DNA of 64,000 nucleotides from Gammaproteobacteria bacterium (lineage in GTDB: Bacteria > Pseudomonadota > Gammaproteobacteria > Pseudomonadales > Azotimanducaceae): assembly GCA_009840305.1 (NCBI GenBank), contig VXNY01000014.1, positions 62,001 through 126,000 on the forward strand. Reading direction: 5' to 3'. Positions 1-9,325 of the stretch are shown piece after piece. The notes beneath the pieces are model-generated. The model had not been told where the DNA came from and ran no database searches. It was given only the letters and a program-made list of their open reading frames with translations. The translations under genes were made by a program, and so were the position numbers. Each line of letters opens with the position of its first letter. Within the stretch, counting starts at the first letter, position 1.

Positions 1-1730
1 TAGCGGCCAGCCACATAAAACGTCAATTTACGAATCTCTGCGCGAGCATTGAAGTCACTGACTATCGGAATGGACAGTTCATAAAACAAAGCGGTGTTCG
101 TCGACTCCGGTACGATTTCCGGTGCACCTGAGACTCGGAAAGTAAACGGATTTAAGAGGAAAGAATCGAAATCAAGCGTATCGGTTCGAGTCTCAAAGCC
201 TAAAGCCATTTCGATCGCGCCACCTCCAATTTCAAAGATCGAGCCCGACGCGGTCACGCCCCAGACACTCTGCCTACCTTCTCGAGCTCCGCGCGTCGCG
301 TATTCCGAAAACTCAGCGAGAGACTCACGTTGAACAGTACCGTCGCCAAAAGGGTTGATTGCTTCTGCTGGGTCGCTGCTCGCTAGTGCAGCTTGAAAAG
401 CGGCACCCCTGGAGTTGAAAGAGCCTGGATAGCCTCCATAGGGATTGTCTTTTCCGGTATTGAATGAAAATACCGCAGTCCAATCTCTGAATGTTGATTC
501 CCAAGTAAGCGAGGCACTGAGATTCGTGCGGTCCAAGTCAGTTGTTCGCGCAAAGCCCGCGAGTTTCCCATCAGCGATTTCTCGCTCAAATGAATATGCG
601 ATGTAGACTGTCTCACCAAATGGGTTGTAGTAATTGCTGGCCGGAACAGGACCACTGAAAGAAGCACCGACAGCCTCTTGGAAGGAATCTTGCCGCGCAT
701 ACGTTCCGGACAAGTTTAGCGTCAGATTGTCCCCAAATTCCTGCATGAAACTAACATACGCTGATATGTGCTCCGAAGCGGGTATCGCCTCACCTGGGGC
801 GTTGGCGGAAAGCCCTTTTGGTAAAAGATTGAAGTTTCCGCTCTGCGTGGCAACCTCCTCGTTAGAAACCCAAATCACATCTTCTGGGCTGAAGCTCGTA
901 CCGTCTCCAGGAGGAAGAATGCCATAGGTTGTGTTCGGAGGAGCATTTGACGGCAGTCCAAACCGTAGGAGCACGCCTGGCTGCCCAAAAGTGTTAGGAT
1001 AGAGCCTGCCACCTTGCTCACGATAATCCCCGTCTGTGTCGAGCCCCGCATCGCGCGCAAACACGGGTTCGTCTTCACGATAGGTCAAGGATGCAGTTAG
1101 GTTTCCGTCATACCAAGAATATCCCAGAGAATGCTCTAAGACAGTACGGTGACCACCTGAACTGCTATTTTCATAGCGCAACGAAGCATCAGCTCCGCGA
1201 TAGTTCTTCTTCATGATAAAGTTGACCACGCCTCCGACGGCATCAGAACCGTACACAGAGCTAGCTCCGTCAGTCATCACTTCCACGCGCTCAATTGCAC
1301 TGAATGGAAGAGTGGAAACGTCTGTAAACGTACCCGTCTCCGCTGGCGAGGCTGCGAGACGTTTGCCATTTACTAGCACCAGCGTCGAGCCCTCTCCTAG
1401 ACCACGTAGATTGATTGTGATGGAGCCAATCTGAAATCGGGGCGATCTGTTGTCGAGACTGCCTCCATTTGTGATCGTGGAAAAATTTTGCGGTAGAAAT
1501 CGAACAATGTCCTCGATATTCGTGAGTCCACGGGCTTCAATCTCAGCTCTTGTAATTTCAAAAATTGGAGAAGCTCCAAACCCAGTTGGTAATCGACTGC
1601 CTGTAACGACTACTTCCTCCATTTCCTCATCGTCAGTTTCATCGTCGTCCGTATCCTGTGCGACGGTAGTCATCGGTGCAATGCAAAGGCAAAAAAACAC
1701 CGCTAGCCAGCGGTTTTTAGTCGTAAACAT
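1..1730 (-). CDS. TonB-dependent outer-membrane receptor, C-terminus cut by window edge
   Basis: The minus-strand frame is open from an ATG at 1730 to the window edge, about 576 codons. A signal peptide covers roughly residues 1-24, ending in TVAQ. An acidic stretch leads to a TonB-box-like EEVVVTGSR. The plug domain follows, with typical NLRGLG, STLVLVNGKR and DGASSVYGSDAVGGVVNFI patterns, and then aromatic-rich alternating barrel strands. These receptors import siderophores, vitamin B12, glycans or other large solutes across the outer membrane using TonB energy. No substrate can be inferred, since no dedicated partner gene is visible. The ribosome site AGGAGAAAA sits just before the ATG. 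The C-terminal barrel strands lie outside the window. Confidence 0.92.
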   Translation of the reverse strand, partial: MFTTKNRWLAVFFCLCIAPMTTVAQDTDDDETDDEEMEEVVVTGSRLPTGFGASPIFEITRAEIEARGLTNIEDIVRFLPQNFSTITNGGSLDNRSPRFQIGSITINLRGLGEGSTLVLVNGKRLAASPAETGTFTDVSTLPFSAIERVEVMTDGASSVYGSDAVGGVVNFIMKKNYRGADASLRYENSSSGGHRTVLEHSLGYSWYDGNLTASLTYREDEPVFARDAGLDTDGDYREQGGRLYPNTFGQPGVLLRFGLPSNAPPNTTYGILPPGDGTSFSPEDVIWVSNEEVATQSGNFNLLPKGLSANAPGEAIPASEHISAYVSFMQEFGDNLTLNLSGTYARQDSFQEAVGASFSGPVPASNYYNPFGETVYIAYSFEREIADGKLAGFARTTDLDRTNLSASLTWESTFRDWTAVFSFNTGKDNPYGGYPGSFNSRGAAFQAALASSDPAEAINPFGDGTVQRESLAEFSEYATRGAREGRQSVWGVTASGSIFEIGGGAIEMALGFETRTDTLDFDSFLLNPFTFRVSGAPEIVPESTNTALFYELSIPIVSDFNARAEIRKLTFYVAGR

Positions 1731-1824
1731 TTTTTCTCCTCGCCAAGTTTGGCATACAGGTTCGTTTAAAAACAAAGAGAGTGCGAAGTTGGAGTTCTCT
1801 ATACGCTCTTTGTATGTGTCAATG

Positions 1825-1849
1825 ATTATAGCATGGTGCTAGGAGTCAA
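1825..1849 (-). promoter_or_regulatory. Candidate promoter of the TonB receptor (extended -10)
   Basis: On the minus strand TATAAT (1825-1830) is preceded by TG and one base, which makes an extended -10. TTGACT lies at 1844-1849. The 13-base spacer is too short for a classic -35, so the extended -10 would carry the promoter. It lies about 95 bases upstream of the receptor ATG. Seen by eye only; no expression evidence. Confidence 0.45.
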
Positions 1850-1883
1850 CAATCGCACTACTTTAGAACTACAAGCGAGTAGG

Positions 1884-1899
1884 TGTTCCACGTGGAACA
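1884..1899. other. parS: parS-like chromosome partition site (copy 1)
   Basis: This is a perfect 16-bp palindrome, TGTTCCACGTGGAACA, in the intergenic space between the TonB receptor promoter and trkH. It matches the chromosomal parS consensus bound by ParB in Pseudomonas and many other bacteria. A second identical copy lies about 3.3 kb away inside rsmB. parS sites nucleate ParB spreading and origin segregation, and they cluster near oriC. The housekeeping synteny of this window fits that location. Confidence 0.85.
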
Positions 1900-1914
1900 T
1901 CTACGGTAAATTCG

Positions 1915-3384
1915 TCAGCGACGCCAGTATCTTGGCGCAAAAAGGACCAGCAAAGTGAAGATCTCTAAGCGGCCCAATATCATCGCAAATATGAGGATAC
2001 ACTTATCCAAATCTGCTAACGAATGATAGTTCGTCGCGACAGCACCCAATCCCGGACCTAAGTTGTTTAAGCAGGCAGCTACAGCCGAAAACGCGGTGAT
2101 TAAATCGAGCGACGACACAAACATAAGCGCTCCGAGCAAAACGGCAAAACACAACACGTAAACGGACACAAACCCAACTGTGGACTCCAACATACGGTCG
2201 CTGATGTTCTTACCATTCATACGAGCTTGAAAGATCGCCCCCGGATGAAGAAGTTGCTGAATTTCCCTAACTCCTTGTTTGAACAGTATCACAATGCGAA
2301 ACACCTTGAACCCACCACCAGTGGATCCTGCACAAGCGCCAATGAAGCTAACATATAACAAGACAACGGGTGCCATACTTGTCCAAGCATTTAAATCTGT
2401 GGTCGTAAAGCCCGCGGTGGTTAAAAACGAGACTGAGTGAAAGATGCCCTCTCGGAAAAGGTTCCCGTTATAGTCGTTGTCCAGGGCGAGCTTCACACAA
2501 ATGAGCGTACAAGTGAGAATCAATGCGGCAAAGTAAAACCTGATTTGAGCATCGCTGGCGTACGTACGAAAAAAGTGCGAAATACGTCCGGAGTGTCTCC
2601 CTGGCCGGTGAATCGCCGCGTAATGCAGCATGAAGTTACATCCCGCGATCACGATGAACACGATCATAACGCACTCTATCGCCGTGCTGTCGAAGTATCC
2701 GATACTCGCATCGTGGGTGGAAAATCCGCCTATTGCTACTGTTGAGAACGAATGTGCGATTGCATCAAAAGGTGTCATCCCAGCAAGCCACAGGCTCAAG
2801 GCACACAGCACGGTCATACCCACATATATCTTCCACAAGGTTTCTGCTGTTTCTCGGACTCTAAGAGGAACGGACAACTTATTCTGATCGCTGGACAATT
2901 CGGCTCGGATGAGCTGGGCACCACCGATCCCCAACATCGGTAGGATCGCGACTACTAGCACAATAATCCCCATTCCACCGAACCAACACACTATCTGTCG
3001 GTACATGAGCACTGATTTGGGCATTTCATCCAGTCCCACCAATACCGTAGCACCAGTCGTAGTTACCATAGATACAGATTCGAACAAGGCATCAGGCACA
3101 GAGGTTGCTATGTTTGGTACCAACAGTAAAGGGAGCGCGGCTAATGCCGATATAGTGAAATAGACGAGAGTGACGATTAGGAACGCATCGCGCGCGCGCA
3201 ACGCTTGCCGTTCCCGGATGGCAAAAAACCCCAAACCCATACAAACTGCTATGCCCGCACACAACATGAACTGAATTACGGTGGGCTCGCCATAGATCAA
3301 AGCGACTCCCAAAGGTACGACAAAAACAGGGCTGAACAGGAGTATGGCTGTTCCTAGAACACCAAGGATTACTCGGAAACGCAT
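1915..3384 (-). CDS. trkH: Trk potassium uptake protein, membrane subunit TrkH
   Basis: A 489-residue polytopic inner-membrane protein of the TrkH/KtrB family. It matches the usual length and has the repeated membrane-pore-membrane organisation. Selectivity-type segments are visible, such as TTTGATVL near residue 110, AIGGFSTHD near 220 and TTAGFTTTD near 325. It forms the K+ translocating pore and needs the NAD-binding TrkA subunit, encoded 4 bases upstream in the same operon. The ATG is 4 bases after the trkA stop, so translational coupling is likely. It is the last gene of the def-fmt-rsmB-trkA-trkH run. A parS site and the TonB receptor promoter follow its stop. Confidence 0.95.
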   Translation of the reverse strand: MRFRVILGVLGTAILLFSPVFVVPLGVALIYGEPTVIQFMLCAGIAVCMGLGFFAIRERQALRARDAFLIVTLVYFTISALAALPLLLVPNIATSVPDALFESVSMVTTTGATVLVGLDEMPKSVLMYRQIVCWFGGMGIIVLVVAILPMLGIGGAQLIRAELSSDQNKLSVPLRVRETAETLWKIYVGMTVLCALSLWLAGMTPFDAIAHSFSTVAIGGFSTHDASIGYFDSTAIECVMIVFIVIAGCNFMLHYAAIHRPGRHSGRISHFFRTYASDAQIRFYFAALILTCTLICVKLALDNDYNGNLFREGIFHSVSFLTTAGFTTTDLNAWTSMAPVVLLYVSFIGACAGSTGGGFKVFRIVILFKQGVREIQQLLHPGAIFQARMNGKNISDRMLESTVGFVSVYVLCFAVLLGALMFVSSLDLITAFSAVAACLNNLGPGLGAVATNYHSLADLDKCILIFAMILGRLEIFTLLVLFAPRYWRR

Positions 3385-3388
3385 GTTG

Positions 3389-4756
3389 CTAGTTAAAGGA
3401 GAACGCGCTAAGTTGAAAGAGCCTAAGAACTTTTTGAATCACCGCGGCTTCAGCTACATATATGACAACTATATCACCTTCCTGAAGCACCGTATTGTCG
3501 TCTACTTCGATCACTTTCGCGTCTCGCACGACTGCTAAAATCGAAGCGTTCTGTGGAAGGCCAACTTTGTATACTTTTTTACCAGTAACTCGGTTCTCAC
3601 CAGCACTTCCTCGTACTACTGTTTCGAAGACCTCACACGTACCGACACGCAGTCGGTGTGCAGCGCGAATGTTGTTTTCGTGCACAAGGGAAAGCACAGA
3701 GCTTGAGGTTGCTCGTTGCGGTGATAGTGCAACATCAATATTAGTCTCGTTTAACAGTCGTACATAGGGGTCCTGATTTAACAATGCAATTGTTTGTCGT
3801 GCGCCTTCTTGCTTGGCAAGAAGACAGGACATTACATTAATTTCGTCGTCATTCGTAACTGCGACAAACAGGTCGGTATCCGCAATTTCACATTCACGTT
3901 GTTTGATTGCGTCAGTTGCATCGCCAGGATAGACGATGCCATCGCGTAATTGATCGGCCGCGACACGCGCGTGTTCGAGATCCGGTTCGATAATACGAAC
4001 CGAGTGATCGACTTGTAGTACCTTCGCTAGTGAAGTACCAATACGGCCCGCTCCCGCGATTAGCACTTTGCGTTCTGGTTTAACTGCACCGAGACACTCA
4101 TTCAGAATTTCCGGCACCTCCGCGGTAGGAGCACAAAAATATATTTCGTCCTTACGCTGGATTTCGCTCCCACGGTCGAGCGGTACGAACTTTCGAAACG
4201 CCGCGACGAAGCGCGCGCTGCGGGTTGGATTCCAGTTCAACATAGCATCGACGGTCATACCGCAGGGAGGCATATCTCGAAGTGCTCGAAAACCGACAAA
4301 AGCAACTTTGTTGTCCGCTAGAGAAGCGACTTCAAAGGTACGCGGATACTCTAACAGTCGTTCAACTTGTGCGCGAACCTCATTTTCAGGATTAATCACA
4401 ACCAGATTGTCTAGATATCTAGACTTATAGCGCTCAATCCTAGCATAGTCTTGTGATCTCAATCGAATAATCACTTTAGGAGTTTCGTAAACTGAGCGCG
4501 CCACCTGCGAAGCCACAATATTGATCTCATCCCTCCCAGTGACGGCGATAACCATATCCGCTTCATCGACGTTTGCTTGTTCTAGAACATGCGGTTCTGC
4601 CGCGTTACCCGAGACGGTAAGCACTCCATCGAGCTTTTGTAGTCGTTCAAGTTGTGAGACATTCTCATCGACCACTGTGATGCGATGCAAGTGGTCATTG
4701 AGCGTGTCTGCGAGAGTACCGCCAACGGCTCCGGCTCCAAGGATTACTATGTTCAT
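3389..4756 (-). CDS. trkA: Trk system potassium uptake regulator TrkA
   Basis: A 455-residue peripheral membrane protein with two tandem RCK units, each a Rossmann NAD-binding domain followed by a TrkA-C domain. The first Rossmann motif is GAGAVGGTLA at the extreme N-terminus; the second is AGAGRIGTSLAKVL near residue 235. It binds NAD(H) and nucleotides and gates TrkH. Its ATG overlaps the rsmB stop by 4 bases, and trkH follows after 4 bases, so the three are almost certainly cotranscribed. Length and domain order are normal for gammaproteobacterial TrkA. Confidence 0.96.
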   Translation of the reverse strand: MNIVILGAGAVGGTLADTLNDHLHRITVVDENVSQLERLQKLDGVLTVSGNAAEPHVLEQANVDEADMVIAVTGRDEINIVASQVARSVYETPKVIIRLRSQDYARIERYKSRYLDNLVVINPENEVRAQVERLLEYPRTFEVASLADNKVAFVGFRALRDMPPCGMTVDAMLNWNPTRSARFVAAFRKFVPLDRGSEIQRKDEIYFCAPTAEVPEILNECLGAVKPERKVLIAGAGRIGTSLAKVLQVDHSVRIIEPDLEHARVAADQLRDGIVYPGDATDAIKQRECEIADTDLFVAVTNDDEINVMSCLLAKQEGARQTIALLNQDPYVRLLNETNIDVALSPQRATSSSVLSLVHENNIRAAHRLRVGTCEVFETVVRGSAGENRVTGKKVYKVGLPQNASILAVVRDAKVIEVDDNTVLQEGDIVVIYVAEAAVIQKVLRLFQLSAFSFN

Positions 4757-6051
4757 GAGCTAATTTTCTGCTTTCTCAGTCGCGCAAAGAAAAATCCATC
4801 GTATGCTTGCGCTTTAGGAAGGGTTTGCCATCCAAAAGCAGTCGGCCTTCCAATGGGTAGTTCAATCGGTTCAACAACAATATCCTGATGATTTTCAAGG
4901 AATCTTGTAATAACACGATCGTTTTCTTCAATAAAAATCGAACAGGTGGAGTACACTAAGATTCCATCAACTGCCAAAACGTTCCAAAGACTGTTAAGTA
5001 GCTTGAATTGCAATTCTGCGGCCTCGGAAACGTCGACTTCGTTGCGCGTTACTTTAATATCTGGGTGCCTGCTAAGGGTACCTGAACCCGAACAGGGAGC
5101 ATCTAACAGGATTCGGTCATAGGGGGAACCGTCCCACCAAGAAGTAGTCGTTAAATCTCCTTGTTTGAACACAAGATTTTGACTATTTCCACTATCCTTT
5201 GCGATGTTCCACGTGGAACACTGAGGTTTAATATCATAGGCGTCCACGTAGTTATTGGGAAATACGTCAGCAATTTGACGGGACTTGACGCCAGGCGCGG
5301 CACACGCATCCAAAATTCGATGCTCAGGTTGTGGTTCCAATACAGATACGGGTAATTGCGAGGCAAGATCTTGGACGCAGAAATATCCTTCTTCATGTCC
5401 TGGTAATTTACTCCTCGACATAGGTTTTACGAGAGTAATCGCATGATCTAGTGCCGTTTGTTCGAATGAAATTTTAGATTCCTGTAAAAGAGCACAGTAA
5501 TCTGAGCTACAAATTTCGCTAATGTTAATTCGAAGTGTCATGGGAGCTCTAGCAATACTTGTGCGAAAAATCTCATCGGAATCGTTCGGATAGTCAAATT
5601 TGATTCGATCAATCATCCACTGTGGTAGTTCATAACGAGCTTCGTCCATACTCGGCTCGATTGTGGAATCGTACCGACGCAGAATCGCATTGATTAAACT
5701 TCCCGCGGAAGTCTTCCCAATTTTCTTTGCCGCGGTGACGACATGTGCTACTGCGAGCGGAGCTGGTAACGTGGAGTACTGTAACTGACACGCCCCAAGC
5801 AAGAGTAAACACTTTACTTCGATGTCCATATGATCCAACGGTCGATGGGAGATGTCGGACAACCGTTGATGCAATGAGTAATAGTGCCGCATGGTAGTGT
5901 AGCACAGGAACGTTAGCAAAGCGATATCCTTGGATTCATGGTGTTCGTACAACGCATCTTCTAACGGTTGCCCCTGTAATACTTTAGCGAGGATTTTCGC
6001 TGCAAGAAAATTGGGGCTATGTCGCCTAATCGAATTGGATGCCATCTTCAA
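4753..6051 (-). CDS. rsmB: 16S rRNA (cytosine(967)-C(5))-methyltransferase
   Basis: A 432-residue protein with an N-terminal NusB-like RNA-binding domain (about residues 1-140) and a C-terminal SAM-dependent m5C methyltransferase domain. The SAM site is DACAAPGVKS. The two catalytic cysteines lie in DAPCSGSG and in YSTCSI. It methylates C967 of 16S rRNA. The gene overlaps fmt by 26 bases and trkA by 4. A perfect parS palindrome is embedded in the coding sequence at 5205-5220, so the codons there are constrained by a DNA-binding function too. Confidence 0.96.
   Translation of the reverse strand: MKMASNSIRRHSPNFLAAKILAKVLQGQPLEDALYEHHESKDIALLTFLCYTTMRHYYSLHQRLSDISHRPLDHMDIEVKCLLLLGACQLQYSTLPAPLAVAHVVTAAKKIGKTSAGSLINAILRRYDSTIEPSMDEARYELPQWMIDRIKFDYPNDSDEIFRTSIARAPMTLRINISEICSSDYCALLQESKISFEQTALDHAITLVKPMSRSKLPGHEEGYFCVQDLASQLPVSVLEPQPEHRILDACAAPGVKSRQIADVFPNNYVDAYDIKPQCSTWNIAKDSGNSQNLVFKQGDLTTTSWWDGSPYDRILLDAPCSGSGTLSRHPDIKVTRNEVDVSEAAELQFKLLNSLWNVLAVDGILVYSTCSIFIEENDRVITRFLENHQDIVVEPIELPIGRPTAFGWQTLPKAQAYDGFFFARLRKQKISS
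5205..5220. other. parS: parS-like chromosome partition site (copy 2, inside rsmB)
   Basis: A second perfect copy of TGTTCCACGTGGAACA, lying within the rsmB reading frame. An identical 16-bp palindrome twice within 3.4 kb is not expected by chance. The sequence is the established ParB target, and intragenic parS sites are common in other bacteria. Confidence 0.85.
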
Positions 6052-6949
6052 ACAACCGACCGAAGCCGTTTAGTACCGCTGCAATGCTCAGTGGAGTACC
6101 TTTCCCACGATTCAACTGCACAGTTCGTAGCAATAAGCCATCTTGTTTGCAACCGATCATTAGTAATTTCTCCGTACGATACAATCGTCCAGGAACAAGC
6201 TCGCCGGCGCAGACTTCTGCTTCTAAAATTCGAAGCCGCAACTTGTCTCGAGAAGTAAAAGCTGCGTTGCGGCCTACAAAAGCGCGTACTTTACGCTCAT
6301 TGACGGTAGCAGTTTGTCCCCAATCTATACGTGCGTCATTGGTAGACAACCGAGGCGCGTAAGTAACTCCGGTTGTTGCTTGCGGTCTTGGAATTGGTTT
6401 GTTTTCTTTGCTGAAGTCATTCAACACGGACAAAAGTGCATTGCCGCCTATTTGAGCGAGTGTGTTTGATAGAGACGAGGTAGTTTCTGTGCCGTCTAGT
6501 GTGTGTCTCCGTTGCAAGAAAACCGGACCTGTATCAAGTTTAGATTCGATTTGCATGATACTGACCCCCGAAGTTTTATCTCCGTGCAGTATCGTGTGTT
6601 CTATAGGAGACGCGCCGCGCCATCTAGGAAGGAGTGAAGTATGTACGTTTATACATCCATAACGCGGCGCATTCAGAACTGAGCGCGTTAGAATCTGACC
6701 GTATGCTGCGACAGCAAGCATATCTAGTTGTGTAAGTGATTTCACGCACTCTTCGATGTTGTTTGGAGTAGCGATGGGAATATTTTCTCGCTGCGCTAGT
6801 GAATACACAGGAGTGTTCTGAATCTTCTGTCCCCTGCCTGTTGGTTTCGAGGTTTGGGTAATGACGAGTTGAGGCCTGAGCCCTGCATTAAGAATAATTT
6901 GGAGAATGTTTGCCGCGAAAATAGGACTCCCAGCAAAGCCGAATTGCAT
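6026..6949 (-). CDS. fmt: Methionyl-tRNA formyltransferase
   Basis: A 307-residue cytosolic enzyme that transfers a formyl group from 10-formyl-tetrahydrofolate to initiator Met-tRNA. The N-terminal Rossmann-like domain carries the hallmark SLLPRWRGASPI near residue 110, preceded by the catalytic Asn-Val-His (NVH), and the conserved Asp in KLDTGPV. The C-terminal OB-fold domain follows from about residue 205. The gene lies between def (16-base gap) and rsmB (26-base overlap), the standard arrangement. Length is normal. Confidence 0.96.
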   Translation of the reverse strand: MQFGFAGSPIFAANILQIILNAGLRPQLVITQTSKPTGRGQKIQNTPVYSLAQRENIPIATPNNIEECVKSLTQLDMLAVAAYGQILTRSVLNAPRYGCINVHTSLLPRWRGASPIEHTILHGDKTSGVSIMQIESKLDTGPVFLQRRHTLDGTETTSSLSNTLAQIGGNALLSVLNDFSKENKPIPRPQATTGVTYAPRLSTNDARIDWGQTATVNERKVRAFVGRNAAFTSRDKLRLRILEAEVCAGELVPGRLYRTEKLLMIGCKQDGLLLRTVQLNRGKGTPLSIAAVLNGFGRLFEDGIQFD

Positions 6950-6965
6950 GGTGAACTGCGTGCCG

Positions 6966-7502
6966 TTAAGATCTCGCTTTGCGGAGCTTCTGTCGTATAC
7001 GAATCTGTTTCAAACGGGACAAGTAGTCGACAAACAACTTGCCGTTTAGATGATCAATCTCATGTTGAATACAACTAGCCTCCAATCCTGTCGCCTCTTT
7101 CTCAAACTGATTGCCATAAACGTCATATGCAGATACGTTTACATTTGATGGACGTTCGACTCTGTCGTAGTAGTTGGGAACAGAAAGACACCCTTCTTCC
7201 AAGACTTGAGATCCGCTGGTGAAATTCAGGACGGGATTGACAAATACTTGAGGATCTTTCCAATTTCCACTTAGATCAATAACCAAAATACGAAGTTGGA
7301 CGTTTACCTGTGTTGCAGCCAGACCAATACCACCTTCTTCGTACATAGTATGAAGCAGATTCAACGCTAATTGTCGGAGTTCCGGATCAAATTCTTCGAC
7401 CGGTTGCGCCACTTTACGTAGATTGGGGTGTGGGTGAACTAAGATTGGGAGGACGGTCGAATTTAATTTGTCTGAATCCGAAATTTCCATAGGAGTTGTC
7501 AC
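6966..7502 (-). CDS. def: Peptide deformylase
   Basis: A 178-residue metalloenzyme that removes the N-formyl group from new proteins. All three family motifs are present: GIGLAATQV (motif 1), EEGCLSVP with the metal-binding Cys (motif 2) and QHEIDHL with two metal-binding His and the catalytic Glu (motif 3). The called start is GTG at 7502. An in-frame ATG lies 12 bases downstream and is equally possible because neither has a strong ribosome site. It heads the def-fmt-rsmB-trkA-trkH operon. The dprA/lysM genes often found upstream in other gammaproteobacteria are absent here. Confidence 0.95.
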   Translation of the reverse strand: MTTPMEISDSDKLNSTVLPILVHPHPNLRKVAQPVEEFDPELRQLALNLLHTMYEEGGIGLAATQVNVQLRILVIDLSGNWKDPQVFVNPVLNFTSGSQVLEEGCLSVPNYYDRVERPSNVNVSAYDVYGNQFEKEATGLEASCIQHEIDHLNGKLFVDYLSRLKQIRIRQKLRKARS

Positions 7503-7640
7503 AAAGAACCATTAGGGATTTGACTGTATAGGAAGAATATTTTAGTTTTGAACAATTTTCAGAGAATCGTTTGGTTGGAAAGCGAGTGCAGCCAGTTAAA
7601 TCCCAAGACAGTCGAAGTGGGAGTCTAAAAGAGTGTATAC

Positions 7641-8192
7641 ATGAGATCGCCACTGTCTGTCGCAAATGGTCTAACCTTTACGCGCCTGATTATTTCACCC
7701 ATCAATGCTTGGTGTATCGTTGAGGGAGATTATGTTCTTAGTAGTGCAATGTTTGTCATCGCAGTTGTCTCAGACGTGTTCGATGGAGTATTCGCCCGCC
7801 GGCAAGCAAATCCCACTAACATCGGGGGAATACTTGACCATACTGCCGATTGTTTCTTCGTTTCGAGCGCACTCGTTGCGTTGTCAATAAACGGTAGTAT
7901 TCCCTGGCTCTTACCTATATTGGTAGTGTTTGCGTTTCTCCAGTATGTGTTTGACTCTAAGGTGTTTCGACGAGAGCAGCTAGTTCCGAGTAAATTAGGT
8001 CGCTGGAACGGAATAGGTTACTTTGTTATCGTGGGTATCGTGGTTGGAGAAAACGCTTTAGATTTTGACTGGATATCGAACTTGTGGATTCGACAAACGT
8101 TTGCATGGACGTTAATTGTTTCAACCATGCTCTCGATGGGTGAGCGGTTGTTCCTGTTGCGAAGAAAAAACGCGAGCGATGACGGTCGCTAA
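7641..8192 (+). CDS. CDP-alcohol phosphatidyltransferase family protein
   Basis: A 183-residue integral membrane protein. It carries the complete family signature D-x2-DG-x2-AR-x8-G-x3-D-x3-D, seen here as DVFDGVFAR followed by GGILDHTAD at about residues 44-70. The aspartates bind the divalent metals that activate the CDP-linked substrate. Relatives make phosphatidylglycerol phosphate, phosphatidylserine, cardiolipin or phosphatidylinositol-type lipids. This short member cannot be assigned to one alcohol acceptor from sequence. It is transcribed divergently from def and stands alone on its strand. Confidence 0.85.
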   Translation: MRSPLSVANGLTFTRLIISPINAWCIVEGDYVLSSAMFVIAVVSDVFDGVFARRQANPTNIGGILDHTADCFFVSSALVALSINGSIPWLLPILVVFAFLQYVFDSKVFRREQLVPSKLGRWNGIGYFVIVGIVVGENALDFDWISNLWIRQTFAWTLIVSTMLSMGERLFLLRRKNASDDGR

Positions 8193-8256
8193 TTAATTTC
8201 GAAACACGAAAGGGATAGTGCTGGAGAAGTGCGCGCTCCACCAACAGTTGCAGAGG

Positions 8257-9072
8257 CTACGAATCGCCAACGAGCGCAATCGTAAGCGGACTGTTCGGAT
8301 CACTCATTGACGCAATTACGTCGAAATGATGCCGATTCGGTTCGATAATGACCTGAATATTCGATACGCGATTTTGCCAAGCGTCACGCAGCTGGTTTGC
8401 CTGGCTCAAAAACTCTGGTCGTTCTTTGGAACCTACCCAGCATGTTACATTTGCGGAAGCAATTGGCGTTTGTAGCGCGGGGCTCTCCGCGACAGCTTCA
8501 TCAATACTCAAGCGCAGTTGTTCGTTCATGCGTGTATGGATGAGATTGCGAAGGTCATGTACTCCACTAATTGATACGATTCGGGTAATACGTGATTTCA
8601 CGTTGTCCTCCAAAGGCGAGGATTCACAAATCATTCGAGTGACGAGATGACCACCCGCTGAATGTCCCGCCAGTACGATGGGACCATCTAATTGTTTGCT
8701 ACAAGTTTCGATAGCCTGAGCGATCATTTTGGTGATTTCCGAAATTTTCACCGCTGGTGCCAGAACATAACTTGGGATCGCAACCGTCCACCCTTGCTCG
8801 CAACAGCCTTGTGCTAGGTGCGACCAGTACGATTTGTCAAAATCGAGCCAATAACCACCGTGAATGAACACAACCAATCCTTTCGGTTTGGTCGAAGGTA
8901 AAAAACGATCATACTTCTGCCTTGGATGCTCGCCGTATGGTGTGTCAAGCTCGACGTATTTCTGTGTCTTAATGAAGACGGTCGCGTTCCGCCGCCAACG
9001 ATCCGGATAAGTAGAACCGTCTGCTATGTACGCCGCGTTGGAAAAAGCATCGTCCCAATCAACTTTGCTCAC
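8257..9072 (-). CDS. Alpha/beta hydrolase, probable kynurenine formamidase (AFMID-like)
   Basis: A 271-residue alpha/beta hydrolase. It has the oxyanion-hole motif HGGYW (near residue 93), typical of arylformamidases of the animal AFMID type. The nucleophile elbow is GHSAGGH, and a C-terminal His in NRHHFDV completes the triad. It would hydrolyse N-formyl-L-kynurenine to kynurenine and formate. The assignment rests on the motif and on its position divergent from kynA and kynU, which encode the steps before and after. It is not the metal-dependent bacterial KynB fold. A general esterase role cannot be excluded. Confidence 0.75.
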   Translation of the reverse strand: MSKVDWDDAFSNAAYIADGSTYPDRWRRNATVFIKTQKYVELDTPYGEHPRQKYDRFLPSTKPKGLVVFIHGGYWLDFDKSYWSHLAQGCCEQGWTVAIPSYVLAPAVKISEITKMIAQAIETCSKQLDGPIVLAGHSAGGHLVTRMICESSPLEDNVKSRITRIVSISGVHDLRNLIHTRMNEQLRLSIDEAVAESPALQTPIASANVTCWVGSKERPEFLSQANQLRDAWQNRVSNIQVIIEPNRHHFDVIASMSDPNSPLTIALVGDS

Positions 9073-9231
9073 GGTCTACCCCACTAGATTCGCCGAAAGT
9101 AACATGGATGAATTAAAAAATCCAATGATAAATCGTCTGCTCTCACACTTCGAACCATGGGAGCAAATCGATCAAAACATCTATTGAAATTTAATGGCTT
9201 ATGTCGCAACGAAGCACGCTTTTTTGGTTCA

Positions 9232-9258
9232 ATTCGCTTTCGAATCAAGCAGTATAAT
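9232..9258 (+). promoter_or_regulatory. Candidate kynA promoter with adjacent inverted repeat
   Basis: A TATAAT hexamer at 9253-9258 lies upstream of kynA. Just before it is a short inverted repeat, ATTCG-CTTT-CGAAT (9232-9245), which could be a regulator site. The region separates the kynB-like gene from kynA-kynU, which are divergent, so control of both sides from here is plausible. No clear -35 is visible, and the repeat is short enough to be chance. Confidence 0.35.
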
Positions 9259-9325
9259 CAATGAACCTACCGACAGAATCGACGGTGTGAAGTAGCTCAA
9301 TAATGAAGAATTTGCTCGAGCTATA

